A stretch of 64,000 bases of DNA from Nonomuraea guangzhouensis (GCF_019396345.1 NZ_JAHKRM010000027.1:62001-126000); one strand, 5' to 3'. Counted from the first letter of the stretch, positions 16,118 to 23,934 are shown. Made by a program: numbers and translations. Notes: a model not told the origin generated them from the sequence alone.

Positions 16118-16975
16118 ATGGGAGATGATTCAACGGCTTTGCGGCGGGTGCTCCGGCAGGCGGGCGGTCCCGAGATCCTCGACGTGCTGGCCGAGCGGCT
16201 CTCCGGCGCCGACCTCACCACGCTGCTGCTCGAAGTCATGCGGGTCAGAGCGCGTGCTCTGGCGCCGGCCGACGTGCTGCGCCGCTACACCAGTGACCGG
16301 TTCGTGGGGCCGTCCGTGGTGCCGTTCGAGCGTCTGCGCCGGGCCGAGGACGCGGTGCTGTCGGTCGTACCGGCCGAGTTCGAGCTGGTCACGCTGTCAC
16401 CCGTCGCGCCGCTCGGGGCGCACTCGACGCCGGCCACCGTGGACCAGAACAAGGTGATCAGCACGATCAGGAACACCGAGGTCGCGGCCGACCCGACGAA
16501 CGCGCTCGCCCTGGAGGCGGCCGTCCGGCGGCGCGACTCGGCCGGTCCGGTCCGGCTGGCCGCCTTGCAGCGCGTGGTGCGGGCGCAGCACTTCGCGGGC
16601 GCGTACCCGCATTTCGGGCTGTTCGCGCTGGTGTCAGCCGACCGTGACACCGGGAACCTGGCGTTCGAACGCCGTCACCTGGCCGAGCACCTGCGCCTGC
16701 TGACGGACGCCGTCCGGGCCTGCGGCAGCGCCGAGCCGGAGGTCCGCCTCACCGTCCTCGACCCCCGTTTCGCGCCCGTGACGGCCGGGCTGGACACGAC
16801 GGACGACCCAGGACGGGAGTCCGGGCGCGGCTACTACTCGGGGCTGTGCTTCAAGATCTACGCTGACGGCGTGGAAGTGGGCGACGGAGGCTTCGTCGAC
16901 TGGACGGCCCGCCTGCTCGGCAACCGCAAGGAGCGCCTGCTGATCAGCGCGCTCGGTATGGACCGGCTGAGCTGA
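16118..16975 (+). CDS. Conserved hypothetical protein, 285 aa
   Basis: I do not recognise the family with confidence. The protein is soluble, alpha/beta in composition, with a conserved-looking block around residues 85-150 (LSPVAPLGAHSTPATV, DQNKVISTIRNTEVAADP, TNALALEAAVRRR) and a C-terminal GRGYYSGLCFKIYADGVEVG and DGGFVDWTARLLGNRKER. The Arg-Asn-Thr-Glu and final Gly-Arg rich segments are loosely reminiscent of class II tRNA-synthetase-like catalytic cores, but this is a weak impression. Its 3' end overlaps the convergent YjbR gene by 32 bases. Start codon ATG at 16118 lacks a clear ribosome-binding site. Confidence 0.7.
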   Translation: MGDDSTALRRVLRQAGGPEILDVLAERLSGADLTTLLLEVMRVRARALAPADVLRRYTSDRFVGPSVVPFERLRRAEDAVLSVVPAEFELVTLSPVAPLGAHSTPATVDQNKVISTIRNTEVAADPTNALALEAAVRRRDSAGPVRLAALQRVVRAQHFAGAYPHFGLFALVSADRDTGNLAFERRHLAEHLRLLTDAVRACGSAEPEVRLTVLDPRFAPVTAGLDTTDDPGRESGRGYYSGLCFKIYADGVEVGDGGFVDWTARLLGNRKERLLISALGMDRLS

Positions 16976-17306
16976 TGTAGGCGGCGTAGACCTTCTTCGG
17001 GACCGCCAGCCGCCACGCCTCGATGACCAGCTCCGGCATCTCGTCGGCGTCGATGGCGGCCATCCGCGCGACGACCCAGTTGAACCGCATGTCGGACTCG
17101 CGCGGCAACTGGAACTTGTCCGGCTCGGCCGCCACCAGGGCGGCCCGTTCCTCCTTGGGGAAGCCGAAGCCCATGAGGGTCTCGTCATGCGAGAAGGCCA
17201 CGTAGACGATCGAGCCGACGCGGAACTTGACGCGGTCCCTGATGAGATGCTCCGACGAGCGCGGCAGCGTGCTCGCCAGCCGCCGGACGTCCTCCACCGT
17301 GATCAC
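16944..17306 (-). CDS. MmcQ/YjbR family protein
   Basis: 120-residue protein with the MmcQ/YjbR double-wing fold: N-terminal helix VEDVRRLASTLP, the RVKFRVGSIVYVAFS strand pair, a MGFGFPKEERAALVAAEPDKF middle that normally reads as the conserved lysine/arginine and glutamate region, and a last helix ELVIEAWRLAVPKKV. The fold suggests nucleic-acid binding but function is undefined. Its stop lies inside the convergent upstream gene, a 32-base tail-to-tail overlap. Confidence 0.85.
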   Translation of the reverse strand: MITVEDVRRLASTLPRSSEHLIRDRVKFRVGSIVYVAFSHDETLMGFGFPKEERAALVAAEPDKFQLPRESDMRFNWVVARMAAIDADEMPELVIEAWRLAVPKKVYAAYISSAGPYRAR

Positions 17307-17347
17307 ACTCCCACGGTAGTGGGTCCGCGCGCCCGCCGCCTCGGACC

Positions 17348-17416
17348 GTCGCCTTGGCCCGTCGCCTTGGCCCGTCGCCTCAGCGCGCTCGCCGCTTCAG
17401 ACCGCCGCTTCAGACC
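17348..17416. repeat. Two adjoining 13-base tandem repeats
   Basis: GTCGCCTTGGCCC occurs at 17348-17360 and 17361-17373 with a degenerate third copy, followed at once by GCCGCTTCAGACC at 17391-17403 and 17404-17416. The last copy runs into the stop codon of the SARP-like gene. The region between the YjbR and SARP genes (17307-17409) holds nothing else. Confidence 0.75.
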
Positions 17417-19248
17417 GCCGGCGACCCGGAGCGGGCGTGCGGCCGAGCCAGAGTTTCGGAGCCGGACCCGGCGCGCTCCAGCCGGTCGAGGTGGGCGCGG
17501 ATGCCGTCGGAGGGGGCCTCCTCGTCCTCGGTACGCTCGAGGCAGAGCGCGGTCAGGATGCGCAGGGCCGCACGCCAGCGCCGACGGGCCTTATCGCCCT
17601 GGGCCGGTGCCCAGCAGCCGTGTGCGAGGCCGTCGTGGGCCGGTGCCCGGCAGGCGTGGGCGAGGTCGTCGTGGGCTGGTGCCCGGCAGGCGTAGGGGAG
17701 GCCCTCATGGGCCGGTGTGCGGCAGCCGGGGAAGAGGCCGTCATGGGTGCGGGTCTGGTCGTCGGGTCGGCTGAGATCCGTCGCCAAGCCCAGGGCCCGT
17801 TGGTGGTGGGCGATCGCCTGGCGGGGATCGCCCAGAGCGCCGGCCAGCCGGCCCAGCCCCTGGAGCGCGGTCGTCTGGCCGATCCCCGCCATGCCGTCGA
17901 TGGCGATGATCACTACCGCCGTCGTCTCCGCCTCGCCGGTCAAAGCGGCCAGATCGCTCGCCCGCCCGACGAACACGGGCACGTCGGCGGGCAACTGCCG
18001 CAGGGGTGCGGGGCTTTGACGGTCCTGGTCCGGTACGACCCGCGTGGTCTCCGCCGTGAGGGCGTCGGCGGCCCGGGTCAGCAGGGCCTGTTCCGCGTCG
18101 TCCAGTTCCAGCGCCTTCGCCAGGAGCTGGAGGGAGGAGTCGCGGGGCGCGGCGCCGTGCTCCCAGCGGCGTACCGTCCGGGCATTCAGGCCGGCGCGTT
18201 CGGCCAACTGCTCCTGCGTCAGCCGCGCCCGCTTCCGCCATGCCCGCAACAGTGCCCCGAACGTGGGCACGTCCTTCGGCACGATCCGCCGCTCTCGACG
18301 GGACGCTTGGGCCGCGGACGGCTCCGCCGGCTCAGTCGGCTCCGCCAGCTCGGTCGGCTCGGTCGGCTCGGTCGGTTCGGTCGGTCCGGTTGGTTCGGTC
18401 GATCCGGTCGGTCCTGTCGGCTCCGCCAGCTCGGTCGGCTCGGTCGGTCCGGTCGGGGCTTCGCGGCCTTGTCGGACGGCTGCGGCTCGCGAGGCGCCGG
18501 AGTGGTCTTCGCTCTGGTAGCGACCGGTGAGCATGGCCTGGTGGAGTCGGCGCAGCTCGGCGTTGGGGCCGATGCCGTGCTCCTCTTTGAGGAGACGGGA
18601 AACCGTGCCGTACGCCTCCAGGGCCTCGGCCTGCCGTCCGCTCCGGTAGAGGGCGGTCATCAACTGGGCCCAGAACCGCTCCCGCAAGGGATGCTCGGCG
18701 GTCAAGGCCCGCAGTTCCACGGTCAGCTCGGCGGCCTCGCCCAGCTGGGCGTCGAGGTCGATGCGGCGTTCCAGGACCTGAAGGCGTTGCTCGGCGAGGG
18801 GCGGGACGTCGATCCGGTGGAGCGTCTCGGATTCGACGTCGGCGCACACCGGGCCGCGCCACAGCCGCAGGGCGTCGTGGAGGAGCCGGCTTCGCGGTGC
18901 GGGCGCCTTCGTGTGGTCGGCCGCCCGTATCAGCTCCTGGAATTCGAGCAGATCGAGCTGCTCGGGCCGCAGCCGGGCGACATAGCCGCCCGGCTCGGTC
19001 AGGATCAGCGAACCCAGGCCCAGGCTCCGGCGCAGGCGCGCGAGGTTGGTCCGCAGGGCCCGGCGCGGCTGTGTCGGCGGCCGGTGGCCCCACAGCCGTT
19101 CGGTGAGGATGTCGAGCGGGACGACCTGGTTGGGCCGGAGCAGGAGCGTCGCGAGCAGAGTCCGGATCTTGCCGCCCGGGACGGAGATCGTCGTCCCGTC
19201 GCGATCCACCCGTAAGGGGCCCAGCACCGAGAACCGTACAGCGGTCAC
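17410..19248 (-). CDS. SARP/BTAD regulator with degenerate NB-ARC-TPR region
   Basis: 612 residues from the GTG at 19248, chosen because VRFSVLGPLRV is the canonical SARP start and a GGAG box lies 9 bases before it; an in-frame ATG at 19392 would add 48 unrelated residues. Order: OmpR-type winged helix (5-90), BTAD helices (95-240), Thr-Glu-Pro repeat linker (~264-312), a complete XRE helix-turn-helix (~330-375, LTQEQLAERAGLNARTVRRW), the beginning of an NB-ARC domain whose P-loop reads DGMAGIGQTT (the catalytic Lys is Gln), then directly a single TPR-like helix pair and a 12-residue tandem repeat. Roughly 500 residues of normal AfsR-type ATPase and TPR appear deleted. It may still bind DNA; the switch is probably dead. 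Confidence 0.82.
   Translation of the reverse strand: MTAVRFSVLGPLRVDRDGTTISVPGGKIRTLLATLLLRPNQVVPLDILTERLWGHRPPTQPRRALRTNLARLRRSLGLGSLILTEPGGYVARLRPEQLDLLEFQELIRAADHTKAPAPRSRLLHDALRLWRGPVCADVESETLHRIDVPPLAEQRLQVLERRIDLDAQLGEAAELTVELRALTAEHPLRERFWAQLMTALYRSGRQAEALEAYGTVSRLLKEEHGIGPNAELRRLHQAMLTGRYQSEDHSGASRAAAVRQGREAPTGPTEPTELAEPTGPTGSTEPTGPTEPTEPTEPTELAEPTEPAEPSAAQASRRERRIVPKDVPTFGALLRAWRKRARLTQEQLAERAGLNARTVRRWEHGAAPRDSSLQLLAKALELDDAEQALLTRAADALTAETTRVVPDQDRQSPAPLRQLPADVPVFVGRASDLAALTGEAETTAVVIIAIDGMAGIGQTTALQGLGRLAGALGDPRQAIAHHQRALGLATDLSRPDDQTRTHDGLFPGCRTPAHEGLPYACRAPAHDDLAHACRAPAHDGLAHGCWAPAQGDKARRRWRAALRILTALCLERTEDEEAPSDGIRAHLDRLERAGSGSETLARPHARSGSPAV
17603..17746. repeat. Four 36-base tandem repeats inside the SARP gene
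   Basis: Imperfect direct repeats begin at 17603, 17639, 17675 and 17711, each 36 bases with no spacer, and encode a 12-residue unit of the type PAHDDLAHACRA in the C-terminal tail. A fifth, decayed copy may follow. The units contain Cys and His at regular intervals. Confidence 0.85.
18320..18458. repeat. Nine-base repeats coding a Thr-Glu-Pro linker
   Basis: Variants of GGCTCGGTC on the plus strand recur about fourteen times and code for TEP, TGP and AEP triplets between the BTAD and XRE domains of the SARP gene. The linker is acidic and extended; length polymorphism between strains would be expected. Confidence 0.85.
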
Positions 19249-19640
19249 AGCACCTGTCTCCAATGTCTCATCGATGCGCACCCGAGCGATGTCCCGCGGC
19301 GATTCGCTGCGCGCTGGACCGTTTGGCGGGATCCGCGGCTGTGCGGGCGAATTCGGGCGCGATGTGCTTCCTACTTGAGCAGGTTCAGGCACGGCGAGGA
19401 GATTGTCGTCGTCTCGCGGGCGATGCGTGCGGTACGCCTTCCGACGTAGCTCTCCCGATCAGCGGAGGGCGGCCTGTCGGGACCGGTGGGTGTTCGCAGC
19501 TTCTGTCGTGTCCCCGGCAAGGAGGAGATGTCGGTCATGACGCCGACTCTGGCCAGCCGGCCGGCGCCTATCGAGACTCTTGGAGTGAAGTGTCCAAAAT
19601 CTTGGGAGTCTGGTCCGACCGGACTGGGGTGACGCCGCCG
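19249..19640. other. 392-base gap upstream of the SARP gene
   Basis: No gene seen. It should carry the SARP promoter. Two related octamer-like elements, CTTGGAGT (19579) and CTTGGGAGT (19601), are 22 bases apart, the spacing SARP proteins use for direct repeats, but they lie 330 bases upstream of the start and next to the deformylase stop, so their relevance is uncertain. The in-frame extension to 19392 shows no family similarity. Confidence 0.5.
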
Positions 19641-20231
19641 TTACGGCGTCTGGTGGCCCGTCGTCGAGCCCAGCCCCACAGGGCGGGACTGCTCGTACGC
19701 GGCCAGGACCTGCTTGCGGCGCTTGGCCGGGAGGCGGTCGATGTAGAGGTAGCCGTCGAGGTGGTCCGTCTCGTGCTGGAGGCAGCGGGACAGCATGCCG
19801 GTGCCCTCGACGGTGACCGGTGCGCCGTCGGCGTCGAAGCCGTGCACGGTGGCGTGGTCGGGACGGGGGAGCGGAGCGTACTGGCCCAGGACCGACAGGC
19901 AGCCCTCTTCGCCCGCGTCGAGGCGCCGTTCGCCCAGTCCGGGCAGGACGAGCGTCGGGTTGACCACGACGCCCTTGTGCCGCTCGCCGTTCTCGTCGGG
20001 GCAGTCGTACACGAACACCCGCAGCGGCACACCGATCTGGTTGGCGGCCAGGCCCACGCCCTCGGCCGCGTACATGCTCGCGAACATGTCGTCCACCAGC
20101 GCCGCCAGTGCCCCGTCGAACCGGGTGACCGGCTCGCAGGGTGCGTGCAGCACCGGGTCTCCCACCTGAACGATCGGCCGGACCTCTCCCACGACCAGTG
20201 CCCTCTCCGGATGCGAAATGTGTCGCGACAA
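19641..20231 (-). CDS. def: Peptide deformylase
   Basis: Removes the N-formyl group from nascent proteins at the ribosome; Fe/Zn hydrolase. 196 residues with all three motifs: GVGLAANQIG (motif 1), EEGCLSV (motif 2, metal Cys) and QHETDHLDGYLYIDRL (motif 3, HExxH metal His pair and catalytic Glu). Actinomycetes usually have several copies; this one stands alone with no methionyl-tRNA formyltransferase next to it, and may be a secondary enzyme. Divergent from a methyltransferase gene across a 121-base promoter region. Confidence 0.95.
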   Translation of the reverse strand: MSRHISHPERALVVGEVRPIVQVGDPVLHAPCEPVTRFDGALAALVDDMFASMYAAEGVGLAANQIGVPLRVFVYDCPDENGERHKGVVVNPTLVLPGLGERRLDAGEEGCLSVLGQYAPLPRPDHATVHGFDADGAPVTVEGTGMLSRCLQHETDHLDGYLYIDRLPAKRRKQVLAAYEQSRPVGLGSTTGHQTP

Positions 20232-20271
20232 AGTCTATGAGGGTCAACGACATGATCAGTACCAGATTGTG

Positions 20272-20284
20272 CTCATATAATGAG
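20272..20284. promoter_or_regulatory. Perfect -10 box within a palindrome, promoter of the methyltransferase
   Basis: TATAAT at 20276-20281 is a consensus -10 and sits inside CTCAT-ATA-ATGAG (20272-20284), so a repressor could bind the box itself. The -35 region 17 bases upstream (TGATCA) is weak. Transcription would start near 20288, giving a leader of about 65 bases before the ATG at 20353. Confidence 0.5.
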
Positions 20285-20352
20285 ACATATCTTCTTGCAT
20301 GGTGAGATTGAGGCTAATGTCGGTCTCATTGACGCGAGACGAAGGAGTTTCG

Positions 20353-21141
20353 ATGGACGCCGTCTACACCCATGGCCATCACGAGTCCGTGCTGCGCTCC
20401 CACCGGTGGCGCACCGCCGAGAACTCGGCCGCGTACCTGCTGCCCCACCTCAAGCCGCACATGAAGCTGCTGGACGTGGGCGCCGGGCCCGGCACCATCA
20501 CGGCCGACCTGGCGGGCCGGGTCGGGCACGTGACGGCGTCCGAGGTGACCGCGGAGGCGCTGGAGCTGACCAGGGCGGGAGTGGGGGCCGCGGGCAACGT
20601 GGAGTTCGCCGTCGCCGACGTGCACGCGCTGGAGTATCCCGACGCCACGTTCTGCGTCGTCCACGCCCACCAGGTGCTCCAGCACGTCGGCGACCCCGTA
20701 CAGGCGCTGCGTGAGATGGGGAGGGTGACCAAGCCGGGCGGACTGGTGGCGGCGCGTGACAGCGACTACGCCTCGTTCGTCTGGTACCCGCTGCTGCCGG
20801 AGCTCGACGAGTGGCTGGCGCTGTATCAGCGGGTCGCGCGGAGCAACGGCGGCGAGCCGGACGCCGGGCGGCGCCTGCTGTCGTGGGCCAGGGCCGCGGG
20901 CTTCGACGACGTCACCGCCACCTCGTCCACCTGGTGCTTCGCCACGCCGGAAGACCGGGCCTGGTGGGGCGGGATGTGGGCCGACCGGGTCAGGCACTCC
21001 GCCCTGGCCGAGCAGGCGCTCGCCACGGGCGCCGCCACGGAGGACGACCTGCGGCGCATCGCCGAGGGCTGGCTGACGTGGGCCGCGGCGGACGACGGCT
21101 GGCTGTCGATCACCCACGGCGAGATCCTCTGCCGCGTTTGA
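20353..21141 (+). CDS. Class I SAM-dependent methyltransferase (UbiE/type 11)
   Basis: 262 residues. Motif I LLDVGAGPGTITADLA, acidic VTASEVTAEALEL, NVEFAVADVHALEYPDATF for adenine and CVVHAHQVLQHVGDPVQALREMGRV as the type-11 block, then KPGGLVAARDSDY. The C-terminal third (WWGGMWADRVRHSALAEQAL) is a lid usual for small-molecule methyltransferases of this group. ATG at 20353 has a strong AAGGAG site; upstream in-frame codons are not family-like. Monocistronic. Substrate unknown. Confidence 0.9.
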   Translation: MDAVYTHGHHESVLRSHRWRTAENSAAYLLPHLKPHMKLLDVGAGPGTITADLAGRVGHVTASEVTAEALELTRAGVGAAGNVEFAVADVHALEYPDATFCVVHAHQVLQHVGDPVQALREMGRVTKPGGLVAARDSDYASFVWYPLLPELDEWLALYQRVARSNGGEPDAGRRLLSWARAAGFDDVTATSSTWCFATPEDRAWWGGMWADRVRHSALAEQALATGAATEDDLRRIAEGWLTWAAADDGWLSITHGEILCRV

Positions 21142-21144
21142 CGC

Positions 21145-21278
21145 CCTGAAGGCCAGGCTAAAGGCTGAGGCGCGTCCTGAAGGCCGGAGTTGCGAGCTAA
21201 AGGCCGGAAGCGCGGGCTAAGGCGGGAGGTGTCGGCTAAAAGCCGGAGGAGGGTGGACTAGAGGCTCGAGGTGCGGGC
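21145..21278. repeat. Imperfect ~20-base tandem repeats between convergent genes
   Basis: Six to seven degenerate copies of a unit resembling GCTAAAGGCCGGAAGCGCGG fill the space between the methyltransferase stop and the Cys-rich gene; the last copy enters that gene's final codons and stop. Units begin near 21157, 21177, 21196, 21216, 21235 and 21257. Each copy holds TAA or TGA on the plus strand and CTA (TAG on minus) near its start. Confidence 0.75.
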
Positions 21279-21803
21279 CCACTGGGGATCGCGGTAGAGG
21301 ACCACGTCGGCGCCGTCCAGCAGCTCGTCCGGCGCCGACAGCATGGTGATCTCACCCGCCGCCTGCAGCCGCAGCAGCAGGTCGCGGACCCGTGGTCCCA
21401 CCGGCAGCCGGCCGGGCGGCAGACCGAGGCCCGATCGGACCGTGTCCGCGATCTCCGACAGGCGGAACGGACCGCCGAACTCCGCCACCACCCCCCGCAC
21501 CAGGCCCAGGGTGATCACCTGTTCGGCCTCGGCGTGGGCCAGCTCCCAGACGATCTGCTCCTTACGGCGGCCCGTGGCCGCGCAGGCCGTGCAGGAGCGC
21601 ATCAGGCCGGCCGAGAGGCCGGGCAGGATGCCGGGCGCCAGGCCGGGCAGCACCGGCTGCTCGGCCGAGCCGAGACAGGCGGTGCACTGGTTGGTCTCGG
21701 AGGCGTGCAGCTCGGCGGACATGAGGTCGGGCAGGTCGGCGCCGCAGCCGCAGGAGTACGCGCCGAGCGTGCCGAGTCGCGGGGTGATCGGGTGATTCGT
21801 CAT
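21258..21803 (-). CDS. Hypothetical Cys-rich protein with zinc-ribbon-like pairs
   Basis: 181 residues, family not recognised. The N-terminal third has YSCGCGADLP, NQCTACLG and RSCTACAATGRRKE, the last two being CxxC-type pairs 40-odd residues apart that could build a zinc ribbon; RSCTACAATGRRKE resembles the CxxCxGxG units of DnaJ-like proteins. The C-terminal part (FRLSEIADTVRSGLGLP, VRDLLLRLQAAGEITML) looks like a winged-helix. Downstream of, and 11 bases from, the helical hypothetical gene, so probably co-transcribed with it. Nucleic-acid binding is a guess. Confidence 0.7.
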   Translation of the reverse strand: MTNHPITPRLGTLGAYSCGCGADLPDLMSAELHASETNQCTACLGSAEQPVLPGLAPGILPGLSAGLMRSCTACAATGRRKEQIVWELAHAEAEQVITLGLVRGVVAEFGGPFRLSEIADTVRSGLGLPPGRLPVGPRVRDLLLRLQAAGEITMLSAPDELLDGADVVLYRDPQWARTSSL

Positions 21804-21814
21804 CTCGGCAGACT

Positions 21815-22831
21815 CTACCCGCGAGCGTCCATCAGGCCGTGCCGGCGCAGCGCCTTACGGGCCGCCGCCACCACGCGCTCGTCCGGATGGTGGTCGATGA
21901 ACACCAGCAGCACCCGTTCCGTCCAGGGATGATCACCCAGGGCCAGCAGGGCGATCGTGCTCGCCTGCTCGTCCTTCTCCATGCCCTGGGAGACCGACTT
22001 GATGACCTCGGCCGTCTCCCCGCCGAACTCCAGCAGCGCCGCGGCCATGTCCACGAACGCCCACGCGATCTCCTCGGGCGTCGGGGGCCGCTCCTCGCGG
22101 CCCAGCCGGGCGGCCACGACGGCGCCCAGCTTCGGCTCGCCGAGCAGCCCGTCGAGCACCCGCGTGCCCTCGTCGCCGAGTCCCGTGGCGAGCAGTTCCA
22201 CACCGACCGCCCGGCTCAGCGGGCTCGCCTCGGCCAGCGCGGCCGCGATCTCGGCCGCCGCCTCGCCCCGGTCGCGATCGGCCAGCCAGCCGGCAAGCTC
22301 CTCGTCGCGTTCCGGCTCGGGGTAGGAGCGCAGGCCGTGCAGCAGCGACCCGGCGTCCTGATCGGCCAGCGCGCCCATGACCGGGATGTCCTGCCCGGTC
22401 GCCGTGCCGATCACCTGACCGGCCGCCCAGAGGCCGAGCGGGGTCAGGGTGCGCGGCGGCGCCTGGGATATCAGGCCGAGGTCCGTCAGGGCGGCGGGTA
22501 CGTCGTCGGTCAGCGGGCCGCCCCCCAGGAAGAGGCGTACCACCTCCATGAACAGCTCCTCGTCGGTGCCCAGCGTGAGGCGGCAGGCGTCCGCCCATAC
22601 CTGGAGCACCTTGTCGTCGGAGCCGTCACGCAGGACCTCGACCGCGTCCGGCGTGAACGCCGGGCCGATGTCTTCACCGGCTTCGCCGGCCAGCAGGCCG
22701 GTCGCCAGGGGAGTCTCGCGTACGGCCGCCACCAGGTCGCCGTCGGACGGCAGCCGGATGGGCGGCTGGAGCGGAAGCGTGTCTTCTTCGTTGGAGCCCA
22801 CATCCTTATCCTGTCGGATCTCGCACCACAT
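21815..22831 (-). CDS. Hypothetical helical (HEAT-like) protein
   Basis: 338 residues, acidic, with no membrane segment. The second half is built of helix pairs (AAAEIAAALAEASPLSRAVG, VELLATGLGDEG, KLGAVVAARLGRE, then HPWTERVLLVFIDHHPDERV, VAAARKALRRHG) with HEAT-repeat spacing, suggesting a protein-interaction scaffold. The first half contains LTPLGLWAAGQ, a segment often found in plasmid-pRiA4b-like actinobacterial proteins. ATG at 22831 is used; a GTG at 22801 is an alternative. Followed at 11 bases by the Cys-rich gene. Function unknown. Confidence 0.7.
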   Translation of the reverse strand: MWCEIRQDKDVGSNEEDTLPLQPPIRLPSDGDLVAAVRETPLATGLLAGEAGEDIGPAFTPDAVEVLRDGSDDKVLQVWADACRLTLGTDEELFMEVVRLFLGGGPLTDDVPAALTDLGLISQAPPRTLTPLGLWAAGQVIGTATGQDIPVMGALADQDAGSLLHGLRSYPEPERDEELAGWLADRDRGEAAAEIAAALAEASPLSRAVGVELLATGLGDEGTRVLDGLLGEPKLGAVVAARLGREERPPTPEEIAWAFVDMAAALLEFGGETAEVIKSVSQGMEKDEQASTIALLALGDHPWTERVLLVFIDHHPDERVVAAARKALRRHGLMDARG

Positions 22832-22939
22832 TTGCGATAAAGTCCCGCTGACCGTGAAAAGTCCGGAAGAAGGGAGGCGTTGAGATGGTCCGCGTTTTCC
22901 GGGCGCTCCACGCGTCCGCTTCTACTCTTCGGAGGAACC

Positions 22940-23875
22940 GTGCTTTTCCGCTCCACGGTCGAGACTGACCTCGACCTGCTGCTCGACTGCGCCGTCGACG
23001 AGCCCATCAGCTGGGCCGATCCCGACCGGCTGCTCCCCTTCCTCAAGAACGGCCAGTACCACCACGACCGCATCTGGGTCGCGGAACACGACGGCCAGAT
23101 CCTCGCCCGCGCCGTCTGGTGGGGCTTCCCCGACGGCGACCGACCGCTCGCGCTCGACTGCCTCTGGGTCCACCCGTCGGTGCCCGACCGCGTGGGACTG
23201 GCCGCCGAACTGCTGCGACACGCCCATGAGAAGTACGGCGACGCGCCCGCCTATCACGTGTTCGTGGCGAACGGCTGGCGGGACAACCCGGACATAACCG
23301 CCGCCATCGCCTGGCGGTGGCAGGCCGGGGCGGGCGCCGGGCTGACCGACGAGCTCGAACGGCTCCGGTACGAATGGACCACCGGCGCGCCGGTGCCGGC
23401 GGCGTCGGGCCGACTGGTGTTCCGGGCGGAGGCCGACGACGAGGCGTTCGTCGAGGCGTTCCGCCGCGTGGCCGTCGGCACGCTCGACCACCACACCCAG
23501 CAGGCCCTGGCCACGACCGACCCCGAGGCGCAGGCCCGCGAGGACATCGCCGACTACCGGAGCATGCCCGGTGACCGGGACTGGTGGCGCCTGGCGTACA
23601 CGCCGGACGGCGACCTCGCCGGCGTGGCGCTGCCGTCGGCCAACGGCGGCGGGCCCGTCGTCGCCTACCTCGGCGTGGTGCCCGAGCACCGCGGCCACGG
23701 CTACGCCGACGACCTGCTCGGCGAGATCACCCGGACGCACGCCGAACGCGGCGCCGACCGGATCGTGGCCGACACCGACGCCGTGAACGTCCCGATGGCC
23801 AGGGCCTTCGAGCGGGCCGGTTACCGGAACTTCGCCGTCAGACTCGTCCTGTCAGCCCCGCCCGCGAACGGCTGA
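22940..23875 (+). CDS. GNAT N-acetyltransferase, tandem-domain type
   Basis: 311 residues from the GTG at 22940, which is preceded by GGAGG at 4-base spacing; the in-frame ATG at 22880 has no such site. The C-terminal GNAT domain is clear: AYLGVVPEHRGHGYADDLL binds acetyl-CoA, and NVPMARAFERAGYRNF is the usual closing segment. The N-terminal half (VAEHDGQILARAVWW, ALDCLWVHPSVPDR) looks like a degenerate second GNAT domain. Substrate unknown. The gene's last nine codons and stop are duplicated directly downstream. Confidence 0.87.
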   Translation: MLFRSTVETDLDLLLDCAVDEPISWADPDRLLPFLKNGQYHHDRIWVAEHDGQILARAVWWGFPDGDRPLALDCLWVHPSVPDRVGLAAELLRHAHEKYGDAPAYHVFVANGWRDNPDITAAIAWRWQAGAGAGLTDELERLRYEWTTGAPVPAASGRLVFRAEADDEAFVEAFRRVAVGTLDHHTQQALATTDPEAQAREDIADYRSMPGDRDWWRLAYTPDGDLAGVALPSANGGGPVVAYLGVVPEHRGHGYADDLLGEITRTHAERGADRIVADTDAVNVPMARAFERAGYRNFAVRLVLSAPPANG

Positions 23876-23927
23876 CCCGGTCCGGCGTCCTGTCAGCGCC
23901 GCCCGCGAACGGCTGACCTGGTCCGGT
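23846..23927. repeat. Tandem duplication of 41 bases covering the acetyltransferase C-terminus
   Basis: Two adjacent 41-base copies (23846-23886 and 23887-23927) differ at three positions. Each contains the codons for VLSAPPANG plus the stop and an inverted repeat GTCAGCC/GGCTGAC (six pairs in the second copy) that can form a hairpin. Loss of the first stop would extend the protein by one repeat. The hairpins sit between convergent genes and may act as a bidirectional terminator. Confidence 0.85.
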
Positions 23928-23934
23928 GTCCCGC

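Noticed and set aside
17603..17746. CRISPR array from 36-base repeats
   Set aside because: Repeats are contiguous with no spacers, are imperfect and are in frame within the SARP gene; no cas genes.
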